This document shows, in pieces, positions 1-6,135 of a stretch of DNA of 8,364 bases. A program made the translations under genes and the position numbers. Positions within the stretch are counted from its first letter, which is position 1, and each line of letters begins with the position of its first letter. The stretch is from Tessaracoccus flavescens (GTDB taxonomy: Bacteria; Actinomycetota; Actinomycetes; Propionibacteriales; Propionibacteriaceae), in assembly GCA_020741375.1 (NCBI GenBank), contig DYZF01000192.1, forward strand, positions 1 to 8,364. The letters are read 5' to 3'. The notes below the pieces were generated by a model. It saw only the letters and a program-made list of their open reading frames with translations. It searched no databases and was not told where the DNA came from.

Positions 1-1
1 G

Positions 2-850
2 CTGCTGCTCACCGCCGGCGCCGGCGTCGGATCGTGGTGGTGGATGTCCGGCCGGTTCACGACGGTGCCCACCACCGTCAACCTCAACGAGGCCCGTGCC
101 CGCGAGGCGCTCCAGGCCAACGATCTGGAGCCCGCGTCCACCAGCGAGTATTCGGAGACGGTGGCGGCGGGCGTCGTCATTCGAAGCAGCCCGACCACCG
201 GCGATCGGCTGTTGCGCGGCTCGGCCGTCACGCTGATCATGTCGAAGGGCCCGGAGCGGTACCCCATGCCAGCAGTCGCGGGCATCACCCGAGAGCAGGC
301 CGAACAGGCCATCCTGAACGGGAAGATGACCGTCGGTGAGGTGACCGAGCAGTGGCACGAAACCGCCCCCGCCGGTCAGGTGCTCGGCGCGTCGCAGGAG
401 GAGGGCGCCCAGCTCAAACCCAAGACTCCGATCAACCTGACCGTCTCCAAGGGTCCGGAACCCATCGGCATCAAGGATTACACCGGCACCGACGCGAAGG
501 CCGCGACCGCCGCCCTCACGGAGGCCGGGTTCGAGGTTGATGTCAAGGAGGAGAATTCCGCCAGCGTCGAGGCAGGGAAGATCATCACGCAAACACCCCG
601 CGACGGCAACGGCAAGCGTGGCGACGTCATCACCGTCGTCCGCTCCATCGGACCGGTCATGGTGACGATCCCGGACGTCGCGATGAAGTCGGGCGAAGAG
701 GCGCAGAAGATGCTGGAGGACCTCGATCTCAAGGTCACCGTAGAACGCGCCAACCAGTTCCCCATCCCCCTCAACGTCGCCGCCGGCACCAACCCGGCCG
801 CCGGCACCGAGGTGGCCGTGGGCACCACCGTCATCCTGTTCGTCGCGTGA
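2..850 (+). CDS. PASTA-domain Ser/Thr protein kinase, C-terminal part (5' truncated by window edge)
   Basis: This is the extracytoplasmic end of a PknB/PknL/Stk-type receptor kinase; the cytoplasmic kinase domain lies off the left edge. The frame is open from base 2 (282 codons visible). It starts in the end of a hydrophobic stretch (LLLTAGAGVGSWWW), the likely single transmembrane helix, and continues into four tandem PASTA repeats at about residues 20-84, 87-153, 154-218 and 219-282 of the fragment. Repeats 1 and 2 both end in SKGPE. Repeat 4 runs straight into the TGA, with no C-terminal tail. PASTA repeats are known to bind muropeptides or lipid II and couple wall status to kinase activity. 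The stop overlaps the next gene's GTG (GTGA, 4 bp), so the transporter downstream is probably cotranslated. Neighbouring DAHP synthase and PlsC genes suggest the actinobacterial pknL locus (M. tuberculosis PknL itself lacks PASTA repeats); orthology is inference. The methionine at base 44 is internal, not a start. Confidence 0.93.
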   Translation: MLLTAGAGVGSWWWMSGRFTTVPTTVNLNEARAREALQANDLEPASTSEYSETVAAGVVIRSSPTTGDRLLRGSAVTLIMSKGPERYPMPAVAGITREQAEQAILNGKMTVGEVTEQWHETAPAGQVLGASQEEGAQLKPKTPINLTVSKGPEPIGIKDYTGTDAKAATAALTEAGFEVDVKEENSASVEAGKIITQTPRDGNGKRGDVITVVRSIGPVMVTIPDVAMKSGEEAQKMLEDLDLKVTVERANQFPIPLNVAAGTNPAAGTEVAVGTTVILFVA

Positions 851-1761
851 CCACCCGCTGGCTCGCCCTCGTGGCGCTGCTCGCGACGGCGGCCGCGTGG
901 GGCGGCTCCTTCGTCGTCACCAAGGGCGCCTTCGAGCATCTGAGCCCGCTGGCCGTGGTCGCGGCCCGGCTCATCATCACCGGCGCGGTGCTGGGGGTTG
1001 TGTTCATCCGGCAACTTCGCATGCCGGTGGCGGATCTGGTGTGGGGCTCGGCTCTGGGGCTGATTTTCGCCGCGGCGCTCGCCACCCAGACGATCGGGTT
1101 GGGGCTGATCGCTCCCTCCATGAGCGGATTCCTCACCGCCACCTACGTGCTGTTCACCGCGGTGATCGTGGCGGTGCTGTTCCGGCAACGGCAGCCGTGG
1201 ACGACGTGGGTCGCGGTGATCGTCATGGTGGCCGGCATCTCTGTGCTGGCGGTGGGCCAGACGGGTCAGGCCTCCGACCTCCGGCTCGGCGTCATCGTCT
1301 CGCTGATCGGCGCCCTCCTGTATGCGGTGCACATCGTCTTCTTGGGCCGGCGGGTCACCCGCCGGAACCTCTCCCACCTGATCGTCATGCAGGCTGTCGC
1401 CGGCGGCGCGGCCGGGATGGTGATGTGGCCCTCCCTGGGCGAGCCACTCCCGACGGACCCGTCGGCGTGGTGGCCCCTGCTGTATCTGGGCGTCGTGAGC
1501 GGGGCGATCGCGCTGCTCACGCAGACGTGGGCGCAGAGCATCGTCGCGGCCACACCCGCCGCGGTCATCATGTGCTCCGAACCCGTGTGGGCGGCCGGCC
1601 TGGCCGTCGCCTGGGGATTCGAACTGTTCACAGCCTCGCTGCTCGTGGGCGGCTCGCTGGTGGTGATCGGTCTACTCTTGGCCGTCCTGCCTGGTGAGCG
1701 TGGACGAACGGCCGATGACGTGGTCGAGGATCTGGGCGATACTGGTCACGGAGGGGCCTGA
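847..1761 (+). CDS. EamA/DMT-family membrane transporter (RhaT/YdcZ-like permease)
   Basis: A 304-residue integral membrane protein of the drug/metabolite transporter superfamily. Two homologous EamA halves are visible, about residues 8-137 and 148-281, each with five predicted helices (ten in all), the usual size and architecture. Family hallmarks include the first-helix pattern AAWGGSFVVTK, the helix-3/4 region with Q81 and P90-S91, and the second-half TPAAVIMCSEPVWAA segment (about 236-250), matching the conserved E-P of EamA helix 9. A short polar tail follows residue 282. Substrates of this family (amino acids, nucleotides, sugars, drugs) cannot be told from sequence. The start is GTG at 847, chosen because it overlaps the kinase stop by 4 bp; there is no good Shine-Dalgarno sequence, which fits translational coupling. 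Its TGA shares one base with the ATG of the following gene. Co-expression with a wall-sensing kinase could mean an envelope-related substrate, but that is speculation. Confidence 0.9.
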   Translation: MTTRWLALVALLATAAAWGGSFVVTKGAFEHLSPLAVVAARLIITGAVLGVVFIRQLRMPVADLVWGSALGLIFAAALATQTIGLGLIAPSMSGFLTATYVLFTAVIVAVLFRQRQPWTTWVAVIVMVAGISVLAVGQTGQASDLRLGVIVSLIGALLYAVHIVFLGRRVTRRNLSHLIVMQAVAGGAAGMVMWPSLGEPLPTDPSAWWPLLYLGVVSGAIALLTQTWAQSIVAATPAAVIMCSEPVWAAGLAVAWGFELFTASLLVGGSLVVIGLLLAVLPGERGRTADDVVEDLGDTGHGGA

Positions 1762-2852
1762 TGCCTGAATTGATGCTGCTGCTCGCGGTGATCGCGGGCG
1801 TCGCCGTCGTGATCTTCGGCGTGTGGGCTTTTCAGCGCCACCAGTACATCCAGTCGCTGAAGGAGCGGGGGTGGCAGTTCGTCGACCGGCCAGACATCAG
1901 CGTGGCCTTCGGCCTAAACCATCCGCCGTTCGGCAGCGGGTTTCAGCGCCGGGTGGACGATCAGATCGTCGGCCGGGCCGGCGACGGCACACCCTTCTCC
2001 GCCTTCAAGTACGAGACGTCCGAGTGGCGCAGCCCCGGCTACATCGTGCGGATGCCGCTCGGCCGGTCGCTGCAGCCGGCGCAGCTGGCGTCCCCTGACG
2101 GCGGTGCCCCGATCACGGTGGATCACGATTCGATCGTCCTGACCGGCTCACCGGAGGGTGCCGACGAACTGGCCGCGTCCATTGAGACGCTGGCGTCGGT
2201 TCGGTCGTCGTTTCTGAGCTCCGCCGCCGGACAGTTGGAGGGTCCACCGGCACCTGAGGGGCTCAGTTTCGTGGGCCGTCCGCACTGGACCTACATCGCC
2301 CGCGACGATTCCTATCTCGACTATGTGGACGCCACGCTCGGCGGGTTCAACCACGAGGCCCACGACATCATCGTCAGCCCAAACTCCAGAATCCCCTTCG
2401 TCCGGCTCACCCATCGCTGGCAGACCAGATCGACGCGCACGGACTCGGAGGGGCGCACGCACACCACGACGCACAACCACCGCGAGACGCTGTGCCAGTT
2501 CCGAACCACGTTCCCCTTCCCCGCGCTGTCGGTCAACTGGGGCATCGTCGGCGCGTGGCAGCGCTTCGAGTGGGAGGAGTTCAACAGCCGCTTCAAGGTG
2601 CGCTGCGGCGATTCCAAGTTCGCCTCCGACGTGATGCACCAGCAGCAGATGGAGTACCTCATGCGGGCCAACCCGCCCGGGTTCCTGATCGAGTCGAACG
2701 GCGTGGTCAGGATCGGAGAGGGCGCCGACTGGAGCGTCGACGAGATCGACTGGGCATCCAGCTTCCTGTTCGGATTCTTCGGCCACGTGCCCAACTTCGT
2801 GTGGCAGCAGCTCGGGGCCTGGCCGCGACCGGTGCCGCAGCTCGAGGCCTAG
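1761..2852 (+). CDS. Membrane-anchored protein of unknown function, apparently with an internal duplication
   Basis: I do not recognise a characterised family. The 363-residue product has one N-terminal hydrophobic helix (about residues 4-24) followed by a charged RH/KER segment, so it is probably a single-pass membrane protein with a large soluble domain. Topology is uncertain: the positive residues after the helix favour a cytoplasmic bulk. The soluble part is rich in Trp and Phe. Two segments look like diverged copies: about 37-105 (W-F-V-D-R-P-D ... G-T-P-F-S-A-F-K-Y) and about 176-260 (W-T-Y-I-A-R-D-D ... R-I-P-F-V-R-L-T-H). A His/Thr-rich loop, RTHTTTHNHRE, lies at 232-242. Residues 273-302 (FNSRFKVRCGDSKFASDVM...) resemble a pattern I recall from uncharacterised actinobacterial proteins. 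The start is ATG at 1761, supported by GGAGGGG at 1750-1756 and the one-base overlap with the transporter stop. It is last in the operon and converges on ltaE. Confidence 0.85.
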   Translation: MPELMLLLAVIAGVAVVIFGVWAFQRHQYIQSLKERGWQFVDRPDISVAFGLNHPPFGSGFQRRVDDQIVGRAGDGTPFSAFKYETSEWRSPGYIVRMPLGRSLQPAQLASPDGGAPITVDHDSIVLTGSPEGADELAASIETLASVRSSFLSSAAGQLEGPPAPEGLSFVGRPHWTYIARDDSYLDYVDATLGGFNHEAHDIIVSPNSRIPFVRLTHRWQTRSTRTDSEGRTHTTTHNHRETLCQFRTTFPFPALSVNWGIVGAWQRFEWEEFNSRFKVRCGDSKFASDVMHQQQMEYLMRANPPGFLIESNGVVRIGEGADWSVDEIDWASSFLFGFFGHVPNFVWQQLGAWPRPVPQLEA

Positions 2853-2865
2853 CGACGCCGTCGCT
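2851..2865. terminator. Short perfect hairpin between convergent genes, possible bidirectional terminator
   Basis: AGCGAC-GCC-GTCGCT is a perfect 6-bp stem with a 3-nt loop. It starts inside the TAG of the upstream plus-strand gene and ends at the first base of the complement of the ltaE stop (2865-2867). It therefore fills the whole 12-bp gap between two convergent genes and is usable by transcripts from both sides. There is no T-tract on either strand. Such T-less hairpins are common at actinobacterial gene ends, but chance in GC-rich DNA cannot be excluded. Confidence 0.4.
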
Positions 2866-3887
2866 CAGTTGGCGGTCAGTGCCTGACCGATGAGTCGTCC
2901 GGCGGTGCGGCACTCCTCCACGCTGACGTCCAGATGCGTCACGACGCGGATCGTGCGCGGCCCGATGGTGCTGACCAGCACGCCATCGTCACGTAGCGTC
3001 GCGGCGAGGGCCGCGGAGTCGGGTACCTGGATCATGACGATGTTGGACTCAACCGTTTCCACCTGCACGGCCGACGGCGCCAGCTCGGCCACCGCGTCGG
3101 CCAACGCGCGGGCGGCGACGTGATCGTCGGCAACGCGCTCGAATTGCTCCTCCAGCGCCACGAGACCCGCCGCGGCGAGCACGCCGGCCTGACGCCAGCC
3201 CGCGCCCAAGCGCTTGCGCTGCTCGCGGGCACGCGCCATCTCTTCGGCCGAGCCCACGAGGACGCTGCCGACGGGGGCGCCGAGCCCCTTGGACAGGCAG
3301 AGGCTGACGGTGTCGAAGAGCTCGCCGTAGTCGGCCGGGCTCTTGCCGTTGACGGCGCAGGCGTTGGCCAGGCGGGCGCCGTCGAGGTGCAGGGCGAGGC
3401 CCAGCTCGCGGGCGCCGGTGCTGAGCGCGCGCAGCTCGCCGAAGTCCTGCACCGTGCCGCCGCCGAAGTTGTGGGTGTCCTCGACTGCGATGCAGGCGGT
3501 CTCCACGAGATAGGGCCCGCAGTCGATGGCGGCGAGCGCCAGGGCGTCGGCGGCCACGACGCGACCACGATCGGAGGTCCACGTGCGCATCGTGACACCA
3601 TGGAGCGCGCCGTGGGCGCCCATCTCCGCGCGGGCGATGTGGGCGTAGGCGTCGCACAGCACCTCTGTGCCCGGGCGGACGTGCAGCCAGATGCCCAGCA
3701 GGTTGGCCAGCGAACCGGTGGCGCAGAAGAGTGCGTCTTCCTTGCCGAAGAGCTCCGCGACGCGCGACTGCAATCTCAGGACGGTTGGATCCTCGCCGTA
3801 CACGTCGTCGCCCACCGGCGCGGCGGCCATGGCGGCCAGCATCCGCTCCGACGGCCGGGTGACCGTGTCGCTGCGAAGGTCGATCAC
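2865..3887 (-). CDS. ltaE: Low-specificity L-threonine aldolase (PLP-dependent beta-eliminating lyase family)
   Basis: This enzyme cleaves L-threonine or L-allo-threonine to glycine and acetaldehyde in the cytoplasm, using PLP. The 340-residue product is close to E. coli LtaE (333) and shares its landmarks: the opening IDLRSDTVTRPS, then APVGDDVYGEDPTV (23-36), His83 as the likely PLP-stacking residue, HLDGAR (167-172) with the pyridine-nitrogen Asp169 and phosphate/substrate Arg172, and SKGLGAPVGS (199-208) with Schiff-base Lys200. The C-terminal RVVTHLDVS is also conserved. The start is GTG at 3887, because the family begins exactly there and GTGA overlaps the aroG stop by 4 bp, with AAGGA (3895-3891) just upstream. 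A longer in-frame reading up to 4007 only translates aroG out of frame and is rejected. Coupling to aroG implies cotranscription. The metabolic reason is not obvious; a glycine/serine supply role is a guess. Confidence 0.95.
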   Translation of the reverse strand: MIDLRSDTVTRPSERMLAAMAAAPVGDDVYGEDPTVLRLQSRVAELFGKEDALFCATGSLANLLGIWLHVRPGTEVLCDAYAHIARAEMGAHGALHGVTMRTWTSDRGRVVAADALALAAIDCGPYLVETACIAVEDTHNFGGGTVQDFGELRALSTGARELGLALHLDGARLANACAVNGKSPADYGELFDTVSLCLSKGLGAPVGSVLVGSAEEMARAREQRKRLGAGWRQAGVLAAAGLVALEEQFERVADDHVAARALADAVAELAPSAVQVETVESNIVMIQVPDSAALAATLRDDGVLVSTIGPRTIRVVTHLDVSVEECRTAGRLIGQALTAN

Positions 3888-5269
3888 AGTTCCTTGGCCT
3901 TGAACTCCTGCACCGGGTTCACCCGGTTGAGGCGACCGGAGCGCAGGCGCTTGGCGACCGTGAACGCCAGCTCCAGCGACTGGTTGCGGTTGAGGCGCGG
4001 GTCGCACACGGTCTCGTAGCGGCTGGAGAGGTCCTCTTCCACGAGGTTACGAATGCCGCCGACGCACTCCGTCACGTCGTCGCCGGTGAGCTCGACGTGC
4101 AGGCCGCCCGGCCACGTGCCCAGCTGCTCGTGGACGTCGAAGAAGCCGTGGACCTCTTCGGCGACGTCGGTGAACGAGCGGGTCTTGTAGCCGTTGGCGG
4201 CTTCGAACGTGTTGCCGTGCATCGGGTCGCACACCCACGCCACCTTGCGGCCGGTGGCCTCGACGGCCTGGATGACCGGCGGAAGGGCCTCGCGAACGCG
4301 CCCGGCGCCCATGCGGGTGATGAAGGTCAACCGGCCCGGCGTGTGGTCTGGGTCGAGCTTGTCTGCCAGCGCGACGGCCTGCTCGGGCGACGTCGTCGGG
4401 CCGAGCTTGACCCCCAGCGGATTCTGCACTCGCCTCAGGAGTTCCACGTGGGCGCCGTCGAGCTGGCGGGTGCGCTCGCCGATCCAGAGCATGTGGCCGG
4501 AGGTGGTGTAGAGCTCCTGCGAGCGGGAATCGACGCGGGTGAGGGCGCGCTCGTACTCGAGCAGGAGCGCCTCGTGGCTGGCGTAGAAATCGACGGTGCT
4601 GAGCGCGTCGGCGTGGACGCCGCAGGCAACCATGAATGCCAGCGCGCGGTCGATCTCGGCGGCCAGCTCTTCGTACTCGGCCTCGACGGACGAGTCGCGG
4701 ACGAACTCGGAGTTCCAGGTGTGCACACCGCGCAGGTCGGCGAAACCGCCCTTGACGAAGGCGCGCACGAGGTTGAGCGTGGCGGCCGACGAGTTGTAGA
4801 CCTGCAGCAGTCGGTTGGGATCGTGCGCACGCGATTCGGGCGTGAACTCAAAGCCGTTGATGGCGTCGCCGCGGTAGGCGGGCAACGCGACGTCGCCGCG
4901 CACCTCGTCGTTCTTCGAGCGGGGCTTGGCGTACTGGCCGGCGATGCGCCCCACCTTGACGACGGGCACCTGCGCGGCATAGGTCATGACCACGGCCATG
5001 GAGAGCTGCACCAGCAGCTTGGACTTCATGTTCTGGGCGGTCACAGCCTCGAAGGTCTCGGCGCAGTCGCCGCCCTGTAGCAGGAACGCGCGGCCCTCGG
5101 CCACGTCGGCCATCTTGTCGCGAAGGTCGTCGCACTCCCCCGCGAACACCAGCGGCGGGAGGGCTTCGAGCGCGTCGATCGTCTTGTCGAGGGCTGCTTG
5201 ATCCGGGTAGGTGGGCTGCTGCACGAAGGGCAGAGCGCGCAGTTCATCCCGGGAAATGATCGTCGACAT
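3884..5269 (-). CDS. aroG: Class II 3-deoxy-7-phosphoheptulonate (DAHP) synthase
   Basis: This enzyme catalyses the first shikimate-pathway step, condensing phosphoenolpyruvate and erythrose 4-phosphate to DAHP for Phe, Tyr, Trp and other chorismate products. It is the plant/actinobacterial (type II) enzyme, 461 residues against about 462 in M. tuberculosis AroG (Rv2178c). Visible signatures are FLLQGGDCAETF (62-73), KVGRIAGQYAKPRS (105-118), RGDAINGF (133-140), WIGERTRQLDGAH (262-274), GVKLGP (286-291) and CDPMHGNT (347-354). Metal ligands by alignment from memory are Cys69, His351, Glu393 and Asp423. Relative to the M. tuberculosis enzyme, the N-terminus is about 18 residues shorter and the C-terminus carries an extra tail of roughly 18 (SGRLNRVNPVQEFKAKEL), so feedback-site and oligomer details may differ. 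The ATG at 5269 has no good Shine-Dalgarno sequence but has TAACCT 7 nt upstream, suggesting a leaderless message. The stop overlaps ltaE by 4 bp. Confidence 0.97.
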   Translation of the reverse strand: MSTIISRDELRALPFVQQPTYPDQAALDKTIDALEALPPLVFAGECDDLRDKMADVAEGRAFLLQGGDCAETFEAVTAQNMKSKLLVQLSMAVVMTYAAQVPVVKVGRIAGQYAKPRSKNDEVRGDVALPAYRGDAINGFEFTPESRAHDPNRLLQVYNSSAATLNLVRAFVKGGFADLRGVHTWNSEFVRDSSVEAEYEELAAEIDRALAFMVACGVHADALSTVDFYASHEALLLEYERALTRVDSRSQELYTTSGHMLWIGERTRQLDGAHVELLRRVQNPLGVKLGPTTSPEQAVALADKLDPDHTPGRLTFITRMGAGRVREALPPVIQAVEATGRKVAWVCDPMHGNTFEAANGYKTRSFTDVAEEVHGFFDVHEQLGTWPGGLHVELTGDDVTECVGGIRNLVEEDLSSRYETVCDPRLNRNQSLELAFTVAKRLRSGRLNRVNPVQEFKAKEL

Positions 5270-5276
5270 GCAGGTC

Positions 5277-5282
5277 AGGTTA
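5277..5282 (-). promoter_or_regulatory. Candidate -10 element of aroG (leaderless start)
   Basis: On the minus strand TAACCT is followed by 7 nt and then the aroG ATG. A TANNNT hexamer at this distance would place the transcription start on the A of the start codon, the usual layout of leaderless actinobacterial messages. No convincing -35 is visible, and the only purine-rich run upstream (GGGAG) lies 13 nt away, poorly placed for ribosome binding. Confidence 0.45.
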
Positions 5283-5319
5283 CTCCCAACGGCAAGGTGA
5301 GCTCTCCCTCAGACGCCCA

Positions 5320-5336
5320 GCCGTGGACACCACGGC
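5320..5336. other. 7-bp-stem hairpin / dyad upstream of aroG
   Basis: GCCGTGG-ACA-CCACGGC is a perfect inverted repeat with a 3-nt loop, ending 51 bp before the aroG ATG. As DNA it could be an operator half-site pair upstream of the aroG promoter. As RNA it could be a 3' hairpin of the response-regulator transcript, or part of an aroG leader if transcription starts further upstream. No T-tract follows on either strand. Confidence 0.4.
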
Positions 5337-5354
5337 GTTCAGCCGCCGGGGGCG

Positions 5355-5434
5355 TTGAGCAATTAGATGGGTTCGTTGGCCTCTTGGACGCGTCCCACGG
5401 CGTGTCGGAGCATCGAGCCGATCTAATTGCTCAA
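5355..5434. repeat. 80-bp imperfect palindrome in the response regulator-aroG intergenic region
   Basis: The outer arms TTGAGCAATTAGAT (5355-5368) and ATCTAATTGCTCAA (5421-5434) are perfect inverted copies of 14 bp. Pairing continues inward after one mismatch (5369/5420) through 5370-5375 with 5414-5419 (one G-T wobble), one more mismatch, then 5377-5378 with 5411-5412. Each arm is therefore 24 nt, with two mismatches. The 32-nt centre contains a perfect 10-bp palindrome, GGACGCGTCC, at 5386-5395. The arms are strikingly AT-rich for this DNA. There is no direct duplication at the borders and no T-tract. It could be a transcription terminator or 3' structure of the plsC-macS-macR unit, a regulatory site for aroG, or a small non-autonomous repeat; the sequence alone does not decide. 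Confidence 0.7.
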
Positions 5435-5466
5435 ACTCATCCAGCCGCGACGGCGTCGGTGGCGGC

Positions 5467-6135
5467 TCAGGAGTTCGGGTCGTGGAGGCCTTGGTCGATG
5501 GCGTAGAGGGTGAGCTCCACGCGGTTGTGCAGCTGCAGCTTGCGCAGCACGTTCTGGACATGGTTCTGCACGGTGCGGTGGGAGACGAAGAGCTCGTCGG
5601 CGATCTCGCGGTAGGCCAACCCCTTCGCCACTCGACGCAGCACCTCCACCTCGCGCGTGGTGAGCACGGGGCCCTCTTCGTTGTGCGACTTCGCGACGGT
5701 GACCATCCGACGGAACTCGCCCAGTACCAAGCCGGCGAGCCCCGGGGTGAAGACGGCGTCGCCGATGGCGGTGCGCTGGACGCCGTCGATCAGCTCCTCC
5801 TTGGACGCCGACTTCACGAGATAGCCCTTGGCCCCCGCCTTCATGGCGCGCAGGACGTCGGCCCGCTCACCGGAGGCGGACATGACGAGCACGTGCACGT
5901 CGGGAAACTCCTGCAGCAGGATCTCGATGCAGGTGGCGCCGTCGGGCTCCGGGATCTGCAGGTCCATGACGATGATCTCGGGGCGCGTCGCCCTGGCTCG
6001 CGACAAGCATTCGGTGCCGTTCTTGGCGACGGCGACGATCTCGAAGCCCACCTCGGTGAGGTCCTCGCTCAGAGCGTCGATCCACATGGGATGGTCGTCC
6101 ACCAGCATCACGCGCTTGCGCTGTAGCTCCGTCAT
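5467..6135 (-). CDS. macR: NarL/LuxR-family two-component response regulator (MacR-like)
   Basis: A 222-residue cytoplasmic DNA-binding regulator. The receiver domain (about 8-125) shows the acidic pair Asp13-Asp14, phospho-acceptor Asp58 (IIVMDLQIPEPDG), Ser86 in the switch position and Lys108 (GYLVKSAS). A LuxR-type helix-turn-helix covers about 158-212 (LTTREVEVLRRVAKGLAYREIADELFVSHRTVQNHV), followed by a short tail. The start is ATG at 6135: it overlaps the kinase stop by 4 bp (ATGA), has GGAG (6147-6144) 8 nt upstream, and puts the receiver strand VMLVDDH at the normal distance. In-frame extension to 6336 only runs into kinase sequence. It pairs with the histidine kinase next to it. The MacR assignment rests on the MacS-like partner and remembered synteny with S. 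coelicolor SCO2120/2121; I could not find a remembered MacR-box-type palindrome (TGAGTAC-nn-GTACTCA) in this window. Confidence 0.92.
   Translation of the reverse strand: MTELQRKRVMLVDDHPMWIDALSEDLTEVGFEIVAVAKNGTECLSRARATRPEIIVMDLQIPEPDGATCIEILLQEFPDVHVLVMSASGERADVLRAMKAGAKGYLVKSASKEELIDGVQRTAIGDAVFTPGLAGLVLGEFRRMVTVAKSHNEEGPVLTTREVEVLRRVAKGLAYREIADELFVSHRTVQNHVQNVLRKLQLHNRVELTLYAIDQGLHDPNS

Noticed and set aside
3888..4007. N-terminal extension of threonine aldolase to 4007.
   Set aside because: The added residues read aroG sequence in another frame, and LtaE proteins begin at the IDLRSDTVT segment. GTG at 3887 overlaps the aroG stop neatly.
3120..5080. Long plus-strand open frames of about 300 codons opposite ltaE and aroG (3120-4019 and 4097-5080).
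   Set aside because: They lie antisense to genes with unmistakable family motifs, have low-complexity Ala/Gly/Val/Arg composition, and match nothing I recognise. GC-rich third positions leave such frames open by chance.
5355..5434. Intact insertion sequence or integrase attachment site.
   Set aside because: No transposase or recombinase gene is in the window, the element is only 80 bp, and no target-site duplication flanks it. A derived mini-element cannot be excluded, so it is kept as a finding instead.
5421..5434. MacR-box operator (TGAGTAC-nn-GTACTCA, from memory) in the palindrome arms.
   Set aside because: The arms share only TGAG and CTCA with that motif; the central GTAC parts are absent, and no full match was seen elsewhere in the window.
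5371..5445. Leader-peptide attenuator for aroG: a 5-codon frame (MSLSN) and a 16-codon frame (starting MLRHAV) on the minus strand, each ending in a palindrome arm.
   Set aside because: Neither contains Trp, Phe or Tyr codons, neither has a ribosome-binding site, and the likely aroG transcript start lies downstream of both.
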